DNA of 64,000 bases from Petrocella atlantisensis (GTDB lineage: Bacteria > Bacillota > Clostridia > Lachnospirales > Vallitaleaceae). A model generated the notes under the pieces. That model was not told where the DNA came from, made no database searches, and was given only the letters and a program-made list of their open reading frames with translations. Position 1 is the first letter of the stretch. Each line of letters opens with the position of its first letter. The position numbers were made by a program, and so were the translations under genes. The DNA is taken from contig NZ_LR130778.1 of assembly GCF_900538275.1 (NCBI RefSeq), positions 1,856,001 through 1,920,000 on the forward strand. The letters are read 5' to 3'. Below, piece by piece: positions 30,844-38,529 of the stretch.

Positions 30844-31422
30844 TCTCAAGGAAAGTCATACTTTAGTATTCAGCCTTGAAGTGTGGCAGAATACGTTAAG
30901 GTCCTTTCCTTTCGAACCGTTCAGAAATATGAGTAGAGCTCATAACAAAGCGAAGCTTCTTTTCTTGTCTCAAGGAAAGTCATAGTTTAGTTTTCAGCCT
31001 TGAAGTGTGGCAGAATACGTCAAGGTCCTTTCCTTTCGAACCGTTCAGAAATATGAGCAGAAGAGCTCATAACAAAGCGAAGCTTCTTTTCTTGTCTCAA
31101 GAAAAGTCGTAGTTTAGTATTCAGCCTTGAAGTGTGGCAGAATACGTCAAGGTCCTTTCCTTTCGAACCGTTCAAAAATATGAGCAGAAGAGCTCATAAC
31201 AAAGCGAAGCTTCTTTTCTTGTCTCAAGAAAAGTCGTAGTTTAGTATTCAGCCTTGAAGTGTGGCAGAATACGTCAAGGTCCTTTCCTTTCGAACCGTTC
31301 AAAAATATGAGCAGAAGAGCTCATAACAAAGCGAAGCTTCTTTTCTTGTCTCAAGGAAAGTCATAGTTTAGTTTTCAGCCTTGAAGTGTGGCAGAATACG
31401 TCAAAGACCTTTCCTACTAAAG
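30844..31422 (+). repeat. R1 structured repeat array, four full copies and one half copy
   Basis: Units start with TCTCAAG at 30844, 30968, 31095, 31222 and 31349 (periods 124, 127, 127, 127). The units from 31095 and 31222 look identical; the last is cut after its first half. Each full unit has a long stem built from AGGAAAG.../...CTTTCCT with an inner GTATTCAGCC / GGCAGAATAC stem, then an ATGAGC / GCTCAT hairpin, then AAGC-GAA-GCTT followed by TTTTCTTG. It fills the gap between degU and the parS sites; no gene is seen. Confidence 0.9.
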
Positions 31423-31462
31423 TAGAATTTAATGGAGTTATACCTAAGTTATAGCGCCAAAT

Positions 31463-31478
31463 TGTTTCACGTGAAACA
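31463..31478. other. parS site 1
   Basis: TGTTTCACGTGAAACA, the exact 16-base bacterial parS palindrome bound by ParB/Spo0J, about 110 bases upstream of parA. It is flanked by extra dyad symmetry (AAAT...ATTT), and by an R2-like arm GTTATAGCGCCAAA just upstream. Confidence 0.95.
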
Positions 31479-31508
31479 ATTTGTTATTATTTATTAAATG
31501 ATTGGCAA

Positions 31509-31524
31509 TGTTTCACGTGAAACA
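31509..31524. other. parS site 2
   Basis: A second exact TGTTTCACGTGAAACA, 46 bases from the first and just upstream of the parA promoter -10 element, so ParB binding could also repress parAB. Confidence 0.95.
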
Positions 31525-31546
31525 TAATGAATAGTTGAGGTGAATG

Positions 31547-31555
31547 TGCTATAAT
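31547..31555 (+). promoter_or_regulatory. Extended -10 promoter of parA
   Basis: TGCTATAAT, 31 bases before the parA start; the -35 zone lies next to parS site 2 and has no good TTGACA match. Confidence 0.6.
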
Positions 31556-31585
31556 GAGAAAGGAAAATGAGAGTAGGTGTAGAAA

Positions 31586-32353
31586 ATGGGTAGAATTATA
31601 GCGATTGCCAATCAGAAAGGTGGGGTTGGTAAAACAACAACAGCAATCAATCTTTCGGCTTGTCTTGCAGAAAAAAATAAGAAGGTTTTAACACTAGACA
31701 TAGATCCTCAGGGGAATACAACCAGAGGTTTGGGTATTGATAAGACCAAACTGAAAAACACAACATATGAGTTGCTCCTAGGTACGCGTTCCTTAGAAGA
31801 AACGGTAATGGTTAACATCTACGACAATCTTTCTTTGATCCCGGCAAATGTAGAATTGGCCGGTGCAGAAGTAGAGTTAATTGGTTTAAAAGAAAACAGT
31901 TTTATAATGAAGAAATTACTAAATAGTATTGTAACAGAGTATGATTTCATCATCATTGATTGTCCGCCATCTTTAAGTATACTAACAGTAAATGCGCTAA
32001 CTGCAGCAGATACTGTATTGGTACCTATTCAATGCGAGTTCTTTGCACTTGAAGGACTCTCACAATTAATGCATACCATCAATTTAGTAAAAAAACGCCT
32101 TAACCCTGATTTGGAAATTGAAGGGGTGGTTTTCACAATGTATGATGCAAGAACGAATTTATCCATACAAGTTGTAGAAGAAGTGAAGAAGGAACTGAGA
32201 CGTACAAATATATATCAAACAATTATACCAAGAAATGTAAGACTCGGTGAAGCACCTAGCTATGGTTTACCAATTAATCTGTACGATTCAAACTCTAAAG
32301 GTGCAGAAAGCTACAGACTTTTGGCGGATGAAGTCATTGAGAGGAGAGTATAA
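31586..32353 (+). CDS. parA: Chromosome partitioning ATPase ParA/Soj
   Basis: A 255-residue deviant-Walker ATPase acting with ParB on origin segregation and on DnaA. The N-terminus reads GRIIAIANQKGGVGKTTTAIN (positions 2-22, signature KGGVGKTT) and the DIDPQGNTT motif follows at about residue 39. It lies directly downstream of two parS sites. ATG 31586 follows a GTAGGTG-type site. parB starts after its stop. Confidence 0.96.
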   Translation: MGRIIAIANQKGGVGKTTTAINLSACLAEKNKKVLTLDIDPQGNTTRGLGIDKTKLKNTTYELLLGTRSLEETVMVNIYDNLSLIPANVELAGAEVELIGLKENSFIMKKLLNSIVTEYDFIIIDCPPSLSILTVNALTAADTVLVPIQCEFFALEGLSQLMHTINLVKKRLNPDLEIEGVVFTMYDARTNLSIQVVEEVKKELRRTNIYQTIIPRNVRLGEAPSYGLPINLYDSNSKGAESYRLLADEVIERRV

Positions 32354-32354
32354 C

Positions 32355-33236
32355 ATGGCTAAAAAAAGAGGACTTGGGCAGGGACTGAATGCACTTATAT
32401 CTGACGAACTTGAAGATGAAATATTAGATCATGGTAAAGGTGGAACCTTAAATATAAGGATATCCAATATAGAACCTAATAGAGAACAACCTAGAAAAGT
32501 TTTTGAAGAAGATGCATTACATGAATTGGCAGACTCAATTTCGCAGTATGGGATTATTCAACCACTCATTGTTGCAAAAAAAGATAAGTATTATGAAATC
32601 ATTGCAGGAGAACGAAGATGGCGTGCTGCGAAAATAGCTGGTCTTAAAGAAATACCGGTGATCATCAAAGATTATTCTGACGAAATGATTCTAGAAGTAT
32701 CTCTTATAGAGAACATTCAAAGAGAAAATCTTAACGCAATTGAAGAAGCATTAGCATATCAACGACTTATTGCAGAGTTTTCTCTTAAGCAAGATGAAAT
32801 TGCTGAGAAGGTTTCGAAAAGTAGGTCGGCGATCGCCAATACACTTAGACTATTAAATCTTAGTAATCAGGTACAACAAATGATTATTGATGAGATGATT
32901 TCAAGTGGTCATGCTAGAGCTTTATTAGCTATAGAAGACCAGAATGCTCAACTCGATATTGCGACAAGAGTTTTTGATGAAAAACTCAGTGTAAGAGAAA
33001 CCGAAAAACTGATAAAGAATTATTTGAATCCTAATAAGAAAATCAAAAGGGATGTAGGCATTTTAGAGCTTGATCCGATTTATAAAAAAATTGAGGATGA
33101 TGTTAAAAAAATACTTGGAACTAAGGTTTCAATTATTAAAAAAACTGAGCAGTTAGGGAAAATTGAAATCGAATACTATTCTAAAGATGAATTGAACCGA
33201 ATATTAGAATTAATGCACACTATTTCGAATCAATAG
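32355..33236 (+). CDS. parB: Chromosome partitioning protein ParB/Spo0J
   Basis: A 293-residue ParB CTPase that binds parS and loads condensin. It starts MAKKRGLGQGLNALI, carries IAGERRWRAAKIAG and ENIQRENLNAIEEA (CTP binding), the helix-turn-helix QDEIAEKVSKSRSAIANTLRLL, and a C-terminal dimerisation region. ATG 32355 is one base after the parA stop; a longer in-frame version inside parA is not used. It resembles the noc product at 26468 and both probably arose by duplication. Confidence 0.96.
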   Translation: MAKKRGLGQGLNALISDELEDEILDHGKGGTLNIRISNIEPNREQPRKVFEEDALHELADSISQYGIIQPLIVAKKDKYYEIIAGERRWRAAKIAGLKEIPVIIKDYSDEMILEVSLIENIQRENLNAIEEALAYQRLIAEFSLKQDEIAEKVSKSRSAIANTLRLLNLSNQVQQMIIDEMISSGHARALLAIEDQNAQLDIATRVFDEKLSVRETEKLIKNYLNPNKKIKRDVGILELDPIYKKIEDDVKKILGTKVSIIKKTEQLGKIEIEYYSKDELNRILELMHTISNQ

Positions 33237-33246
33237 GAGATTACAC

Positions 33247-33744
33247 ATGGACATTTATCAATTTATTAATGATTATACGACTGATATTATTGCAGTTCTT
33301 TCAGTTGTCACTTTAATACTACTATTAACCAGTTTAATACAAATTATTACGATTTCTCGTCTAAAAAAGAAGTATAAGTCTTTTACGCATCTAAGCTCGG
33401 AAATCAATATCGAAGGGGTTTTGATTAGTAATCAAGAAAAAATCATGGATTTAATTGAGGACAAGGTAATAATTAAAGAAGATATCAAAAAAATCTATGA
33501 AAATCTTAATAAGACATTTGAAAGTGTTGCGATGCATAAATATGACGCTTTTGGCGGCATGGGTGGTCAATTAAGTGCTGTTATAGTGTTGATAAATAAG
33601 AATTTAGATGGTTTTTTACTAAATTCTATACATACTAGAGAAGGCAGTCACCTGTACACAAAACAAATTATTAAAGGTAAGACAGAGCAAGCATTGTCAA
33701 AAGAGGAGCAGGACACTATTAAAATAGCCATTGAAAAATTATAG
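33247..33744 (+). CDS. DUF4446-family membrane protein
   Basis: A 165-residue protein with one N-terminal transmembrane segment (about residues 14-35), a short coiled region and a C-terminal domain containing RVKYDAFGGMGG-like YDAFGGMGGQLSAVIVL and NSIHTREGSHLYTK. I recognise this as the uncharacterised DUF4446 protein commonly next to parB in Clostridia. It starts ten bases after parB, so it is in the same operon, which suggests a link to chromosome segregation or cell division. No biochemical role is known to me. Confidence 0.85.
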   Translation: MDIYQFINDYTTDIIAVLSVVTLILLLTSLIQIITISRLKKKYKSFTHLSSEINIEGVLISNQEKIMDLIEDKVIIKEDIKKIYENLNKTFESVAMHKYDAFGGMGGQLSAVIVLINKNLDGFLLNSIHTREGSHLYTKQIIKGKTEQALSKEEQDTIKIAIEKL

Positions 33745-33779
33745 GCGAACTAACGAACAAGACCTAAGAGAGGCAGATC

Positions 33780-34586
33780 ATGAAATATAAATTACTTGCA
33801 ATAGATTTAGATGATACATTACTAAGTGATCAACTTGAGATTAGTAAAGAAAATAAAAAAGCAATTATTGAAATGGAAAACATGGGTATTCATGTAGTTT
33901 TTTGTTCTGGTAGAGCAAAAGATTCAATGATGAAATATGTTAAAGAAGTAGGTGTTCATGAAAAAGAAGACTATATAATTTCTTATAATGGTGCGGCAAT
34001 AGATCGATTTGATGGTGAAAGACTATTCTATAAACCAATTTCAAAAGAATATCTAAAAGAACTCATTGACATCGGCAGACAACATAACATTGATACACAG
34101 CTATATACAGATGAGATTATTGTTGAAAAATACACAGAAAAAACCAAACTATATGAAGAACTCTCAGGCTTACCAGTGAAGGTGGTCAGTGACTTAAAAG
34201 AAGTAGAAGAGAGCATAAAAGTACTGTATAATCACGTTGCAGGGGAGGCATTAGAAAAATTAAGACTTGAGTTAACGGCTAAATTTGATCGTACTTTTAA
34301 TATTTTCTATTCCAAGTCTCATTATGTTGAAGTGCTTCATAAAGAAGCTAATAAAGGGCTAGCGGTTAAAAACTTAGCTGAGAGCCTAGGTATTAGCCGA
34401 GAAGAAGTAGTTGCTATTGGTGATGGATTTAACGATGTATCCATGATTGAATATGCTGGTCTTGGTGTGGCTGTCAATAACGCACATGATGGTGTAAAAG
34501 AAAAAGCGGACTATATAACTGAAGCTGAGAATAATGAAAGTGCTATAAGTGAAGTATATGAGAAGTTTATCAAAAAAAATGATTAA
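33780..34586 (+). CDS. Cof-type HAD-superfamily phosphatase
   Basis: A 268-residue HAD hydrolase with the nucleophile motif AIDLDDTLLSD, a type IIB cap domain (about residues 85-190), and motif IV GDGFNDVSMIEYAGLGVAV. These enzymes dephosphorylate sugar phosphates, flavin or cofactor phosphates; the substrate cannot be told. AAGAGAGG precedes ATG 33780. It follows the DUF4446 gene by 35 bases. Confidence 0.9.
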   Translation: MKYKLLAIDLDDTLLSDQLEISKENKKAIIEMENMGIHVVFCSGRAKDSMMKYVKEVGVHEKEDYIISYNGAAIDRFDGERLFYKPISKEYLKELIDIGRQHNIDTQLYTDEIIVEKYTEKTKLYEELSGLPVKVVSDLKEVEESIKVLYNHVAGEALEKLRLELTAKFDRTFNIFYSKSHYVEVLHKEANKGLAVKNLAESLGISREEVVAIGDGFNDVSMIEYAGLGVAVNNAHDGVKEKADYITEAENNESAISEVYEKFIKKND

Positions 34587-34644
34587 GGTCTAAACCCAGA
34601 TTTGAGAGTTAATTATAATATTTCCTGGGAAATAAGACGGTAAT

Positions 34645-34669
34645 AAAAAAACCCCTCTATATAGAGGGG
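34645..34669 (-). terminator. Terminator of the ArsR-family gene
   Basis: The palindrome CCCCTCTATATAGAGGGG (34652-34669) is followed on the minus strand by seven T. The stop codon of the regulator lies inside the stem. Confidence 0.85.
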
Positions 34670-34953
34670 AATGATGAATGATTTTTAAGTAAGACTTCGA
34701 TTAGAAGAATAGCCATTGGATTAACAACCTTATACTTGATTTCTAGACCTTCACGTTTACCTTCAATAATATGCGCTGACTTTAGCTTGGCTATATGTTG
34801 AGATACGGTTGATTGGGGTATACTCAGACAGCTTTGCATATAAGTAACATTACATCCAGGATTTTTCAGCAAACCATCTACAATACATAGCCTTGCCGGA
34901 TGACCTAGGACTTTCAATAATTCAGCAATTTCATCATATGTTTCTAATTCCAT
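34657..34953 (-). CDS. ArsR-family winged-helix regulator
   Basis: A 98-residue regulator with the ArsR fold: LGHPARLCIVDGLL, then the recognition region LSIPQSTVSQHIAKLKSAHII and a wing GLEIKYKVV. The metal-binding ELCVCDL motif of ArsR/SmtB is not present; two cysteines (CNVTYMQSC) lie in the corresponding helix, so it may sense thiol state or a different metal. AGGTGTTATT precedes ATG 34953. No transporter or detoxification gene adjoins it, so its target is not evident; it is divergent from the HD-GYP-like gene, a possible target. Confidence 0.85.
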   Translation of the reverse strand: MELETYDEIAELLKVLGHPARLCIVDGLLKNPGCNVTYMQSCLSIPQSTVSQHIAKLKSAHIIEGKREGLEIKYKVVNPMAILLIEVLLKNHSSFPSI

Positions 34954-35078
34954 AATAACACCTCATCAAGTTTTGTCATGAACTTCTTAAATATCATAAT
35001 ATTATAATAAATAGAACAGTTTAATTGTATCAAATAAATCGAACTATGTAAATAACAGTGTCAATAATATTATATGTT

Positions 35079-35087
35079 TGCTATAAT
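35079..35087 (+). promoter_or_regulatory. Extended -10 promoter upstream of the HD-GYP-like gene
   Basis: TGCTATAAT, 52 bases before the start codon, with TGTCAA about 14 bases upstream as a weak -35. Confidence 0.5.
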
Positions 35088-35138
35088 AAGCCTGTAATAT
35101 TGTAACACCTAGCTGTAAAATACTAATGGAGGCGTCTT

Positions 35139-35672
35139 ATGAACATAAAAGGAACTTATGAAATTATTCAACATAATATTAGAGTTAGTAAGCTTGCAGA
35201 AAAAGTAGCTTACAGTATGGGCTTAGATGAGGAAACATGCCAAAGTGTTGCTGTATCAGGTCTATTTATTGACATGGGTAAGTTATCTATGGACAATGAA
35301 GTGTTTGGTAATTCTAGAGATCTTACCAATGATGAATATGAGTATGTAAAACAACACACAACCAAAAGCACACAAATGCTTATACAAGCAAGTCATGTTT
35401 CAAATGAAGTCTTAAGCAGTATCATGCATCATCATGAAAACTATGATGGATCAGGGTATCCAGATAAGCTTAAGGGCGAGCTAATTCCTTTAGGAGCAAG
35501 AATATTAAAAATTTGTGATGTCTTTTATGCACTGCTTGAAAAAAGACCATTTAGAGAAGATTATTCTAAAAAAGAAGCGATATTAATTATGTCAAAGGAA
35601 GCAGAAAAATTCGACCCCAAAATTATGACCGTTTTTAAAGAAGTCGTGAGTACGACCAGAATCAATTTCTAA
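35139..35672 (+). CDS. HD-GYP-like protein with degenerate HD motif
   Basis: A 177-residue single-domain protein of the HD-GYP kind. HHHENYDGSGYPDKLKGELI (residues 97-116) holds the conserved HHE and GYP motifs, and ICDVFYALLEKRPFRE matches the following conserved block. The HD pair, however, reads FIDMGK at residues 43-48, so the metal-binding histidine is Ile44. The first half of the catalytic site is therefore altered, and c-di-GMP hydrolysis is doubtful. It could bind rather than cleave a nucleotide. AATGGAGGCG precedes ATG 35139; rsmA follows after 29 bases. Confidence 0.85.
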   Translation: MNIKGTYEIIQHNIRVSKLAEKVAYSMGLDEETCQSVAVSGLFIDMGKLSMDNEVFGNSRDLTNDEYEYVKQHTTKSTQMLIQASHVSNEVLSSIMHHHENYDGSGYPDKLKGELIPLGARILKICDVFYALLEKRPFREDYSKKEAILIMSKEAEKFDPKIMTVFKEVVSTTRINF

Positions 35673-35701
35673 TAGATTATGGGCATAGAAAAGAGGACAA
35701 A

Positions 35702-36568
35702 TTGATCAAAAGAATTGCAAACATAAGTGAAACTAAAGCCATAATTGATAAATACGGATTTAGTTTTCAAAAAAGATTTGGGCAGAATTTTCTAATAGAT
35801 TCTAATATAATAGATAAGATTATTCAAGGTGCAGACTTAACAAAAGAAGATGTTGTACTGGAGATTGGACCGGGTATTGGGAGCTTAACCCAAGCTATGG
35901 CAGAGGCGTCAAAAAAAGTTATAGCTGTCGAAATTGATAAAAAATTAATACCGGTTTTAGAAGATACACTTAGTGATTATGATAATGTTAGGATTATAAA
36001 TGAAGATATCTTGAAGTTAGATATAATGAAGTTAATTTCAGAAGAAGGTGCTGACCATATTAAGGTTGTAGCAAATCTTCCATATTATATAACAACACCT
36101 ATTATTATGAATTTACTAGAAAAAAGGCTACCAATATCTTCTATCACTGTCATGATCCAAAGAGAAGTAGCAGAAAGAATGGATGCGGTTCCAGGAACTA
36201 AGGCTTATGGTGCTCTTAGCTTAGCTACAACCTATTATGCACAAACGGAACTCGTAACCATGGTAAAACCGGATTGTTTCATTCCTAAACCTAATGTAGG
36301 TTCAGCAGTTATCAAGTTGACCAGACGCAATACGCCTTCTGTTTCTGTTATAGATGAAGCTACACTTTTTAAAATTATAAAAGGTGGCTTTGCTCAAAGA
36401 AGAAAAACTTTGATTAATAGCTTAACAAACAGTCAGCCTCAATTTGAAAAACAGCAGGTCATTCATGCCCTTGAAGTATTAAACTTAGATATTAGAATTA
36501 GAGGCGAGGCTTTAAATCTTAATCAGTATGCAGAGCTAACTAATTTATTAATAAAAGATCAAAGATAG
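35702..36568 (+). CDS. rsmA: 16S rRNA dimethyladenosine transferase RsmA/KsgA
   Basis: A 288-residue enzyme that dimethylates A1518 and A1519 of 16S rRNA. Motifs: KRFGQNFLIDSNIIDKI, VLEIGPGIGSLTQ (SAM site) and the catalytic NLPYYITTPI. The start is a TTG at 35702 with GAGG just upstream; it gives the N-terminus and length usual for KsgA, and no ATG fits. A 44-bp palindrome terminates the gene. Confidence 0.95.
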   Translation: MIKRIANISETKAIIDKYGFSFQKRFGQNFLIDSNIIDKIIQGADLTKEDVVLEIGPGIGSLTQAMAEASKKVIAVEIDKKLIPVLEDTLSDYDNVRIINEDILKLDIMKLISEEGADHIKVVANLPYYITTPIIMNLLEKRLPISSITVMIQREVAERMDAVPGTKAYGALSLATTYYAQTELVTMVKPDCFIPKPNVGSAVIKLTRRNTPSVSVIDEATLFKIIKGGFAQRRKTLINSLTNSQPQFEKQQVIHALEVLNLDIRIRGEALNLNQYAELTNLLIKDQR

Positions 36569-36610
36569 AATCAAAGAAGCCATCACATATGTGATGGCTT
36601 CTTTGATTCT
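36567..36610. terminator. Perfect 44-bp palindromic terminator
   Basis: Two 22-base arms with no spacer (centre between 36588 and 36589), containing AAGCCATCACAT / ATGTGATGGCTT. It starts at the rsmA stop codon and would work for both the rsmA and the convergent DUF4097 transcripts. Confidence 0.85.
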
Positions 36611-36664
36611 GTATGGTTTACGTATGCGTTAAGGAATTTCCTGCTGTAAAAGGTTGTTCTTACT

Positions 36665-37735
36665 TTAATGAGATGTATTTCTTATAACATTTATACTACC
36701 AACATCAACACTAAGAAAAATATTAGCGTCATTCCGATTAGATACTACGGGTATATCACTAGAGATATCTGTTAACTTAGTATTGCTATAAACGTGGCTT
36801 TCATCATTTTGTGGTAGAATTAAATCTAGGCTTCCTATGTTAACATTAGCATCCAATTGATGAACAGGTTCAAGGAAATCCAACCGAATATCACCGGCAT
36901 TAGACGTTAATGTTGCATCAAGAGGAGATTTGTTAAAAACAAAATCCAAATCTCCAAAATTATTAGAAGCTTTAAAGCTTTGTATTTCTTCTTGTGCTAA
37001 GAGTCGCAAAGTTCCTGTATTTACGGATAGCTCCAACTGATTGACCTCTGCCTCGGTTTTTAGATTAATGTTACCGGCATTGATTTTAAGATATAATTGG
37101 TCAAGCGGCTGGAAGAGCTCAATTTTCAACTCACCAACATTTGAAGTTATATTTAGGTTGTTAAGATGATTAGGCAAAACCAATCCATCTAATTCTGAAA
37201 CCGTCTTCTCAATGGTTAATATATCGCATTGATAATCTTCCGGTACATATAAGGTAATAGAACCGTTATATGTTTGATCGGTGAAAACGTTGTTTAGCCG
37301 AAGTTTGGAAGTGATATTTATCTCCTGATTATTTTGATTAGCCTTATAATCAATGATATATTTATTTGTATCGGGCACTTCTCGATCAAAAACTACCTTA
37401 ATATCCTCTCGATCTTCATGCACAAAGATTATGGCTTCAGTAGTAGCAGAAATTCTAATTCTATCAAAGGCCTCGAAAGTTTTTTCCTCATGTAGTAGTT
37501 TTGTATTAAAACGACTTGAGGGGTTGTCTTTGTCGAATTCCAAGCCATCCATATCAAAATCAAAATCCATAGTGACATTGTCAAAACCATTAAAAGCCAG
37601 ATTTGAATTAAAAAATTCTTTGAAGCTCAATTCATGCTTATCCATATAACTAATCACAATCAAAGCTGCAAGTGCTATAATAGAAATTGAGATTAATAGT
37701 GCTTTGCCCATGTTGCTATCAAAACTATTTTTCAT
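36665..37735 (-). CDS. Membrane-anchored DUF4097-type beta-helix protein
   Basis: A 356-residue protein with an N-terminal transmembrane segment (about residues 10-30), an acidic Asp/Phe-rich stretch, then short repeats of the type LNITSNVGELKI, LKINAGNINLKTEA, ASNNFGDLDF and TSNAGDIRLD every 20-25 residues. This is the adhesin-like parallel beta-helix of DUF4097/DUF4098. The preceding gene encodes a DUF1700 protein, the usual partner; the pair is thought to act in envelope-stress signalling. ATG 37735 follows AGAGGTGAT and lies inside the end of the DUF1700 gene, so the two are coupled. Confidence 0.8.
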   Translation of the reverse strand: MKNSFDSNMGKALLISISIIALAALIVISYMDKHELSFKEFFNSNLAFNGFDNVTMDFDFDMDGLEFDKDNPSSRFNTKLLHEEKTFEAFDRIRISATTEAIIFVHEDREDIKVVFDREVPDTNKYIIDYKANQNNQEINITSKLRLNNVFTDQTYNGSITLYVPEDYQCDILTIEKTVSELDGLVLPNHLNNLNITSNVGELKIELFQPLDQLYLKINAGNINLKTEAEVNQLELSVNTGTLRLLAQEEIQSFKASNNFGDLDFVFNKSPLDATLTSNAGDIRLDFLEPVHQLDANVNIGSLDLILPQNDESHVYSNTKLTDISSDIPVVSNRNDANIFLSVDVGSINVIRNTSH

Positions 37736-38309
37736 AACGATCACCTCTTATTAATTGAATATTCCATTTCACATATTTTACAGTTAATATACACCAGTAT
37801 TTTATAAACCAGATGGATAATATAATTAGAAAAGAACCGGTTCCGATTAAAAGAATACCACTGCTACCCATTAAAACGGGATGTTCAATAAGTATTAAAG
37901 GTAAATGAAACACACCCGGTAGAGAGAAAAATGTTGAAACTAAGAAAGCTATACCGGAAAAAAATAGACCGATACCACCGCCTAGAAAGCCAATAACAAT
38001 GCCCCATATACCTGCATAAATACCCAATACGAAAATTAAGTTAAATAGCAGAAGTCCTATTCCAATGAAGAGGCTTTTTAGAAACTTAATACCGACAGGT
38101 TCTACAGGCTGAGATGTTTCTTTTTTTCGGTAGGTGGCGGCTATTTGGTCAGGATCACCAAACCTTGACAAGATTTTTTCTAGATCCTCTGAATTTGATC
38201 CGGCTTGGTCCAACTGATGTTTGTAATGATCGATAATACGAAATCGATCTTTTACTTTATATTTAATGAGTGCAGCATCCAAAGATGTTAAAAATTCTGA
38301 TTGCGTCAT
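37725..38309 (-). CDS. DUF1700 (HAAS-domain) membrane protein
   Basis: A 194-residue protein with an N-terminal helical HAAS domain (residues 1-60, FLTSLDAALIKYKVKDR ... LSRFGDPDQIAATY) and four hydrophobic segments. DUF1700 genes usually sit in PadR-DUF1700-DUF4097 operons; here no PadR gene is present upstream. It is divergent from fabH with a 220-base gap. ATG 38309 follows AAAGGAGTCC. Confidence 0.85.
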   Translation of the reverse strand: MTQSEFLTSLDAALIKYKVKDRFRIIDHYKHQLDQAGSNSEDLEKILSRFGDPDQIAATYRKKETSQPVEPVGIKFLKSLFIGIGLLLFNLIFVLGIYAGIWGIVIGFLGGGIGLFFSGIAFLVSTFFSLPGVFHLPLILIEHPVLMGSSGILLIGTGSFLIILSIWFIKYWCILTVKYVKWNIQLIRGDRYEK

Positions 38310-38403
38310 AAGAGGACTCCTTTCATACTTTTGTTGATAAAGTTAGTATAGCAATCTATTATTCATTTACCCATATAAAAGGATTAGAATTTAGTTAGAA
38401 AAC

Positions 38404-38431
38404 TTGACAAAACATCAAAAAGTGATATACT
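38404..38431 (+). promoter_or_regulatory. Promoter of the fab-acc operon
   Basis: TTGACA (38404-38409), 16-base spacer, TATACT (38426-38431). It is the only strong promoter in the gap before fabH. Confidence 0.75.
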
Positions 38432-38445
38432 TTGAGTATCAAACT
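38429..38445. promoter_or_regulatory. FabT-like operator overlapping the fab promoter
   Basis: ACTTTGAGTATCAAACT is a dyad (CTTTGA-N3-TCAAAC type) that fits the streptococcal/enterococcal FabT box, roughly TTTGATTATCAAA. It overlaps the -10 hexamer, where a repressor would block initiation. The regulator is not encoded next to it. Confidence 0.6.
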
Positions 38446-38529
38446 ATTCTAAACTCAAATCAATCCATATCTATAACCAGACACCCATGTATAACGAAAG
38501 CATAGAGATTTTGATTTAAGGAGTAAATT

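Noticed and set aside
30844-31422. R1 array as a CRISPR locus
   Set aside because: The repeated unit is about 124-127 bases and fills the array completely; there are no unique spacers of 30-40 bases and no cas genes.
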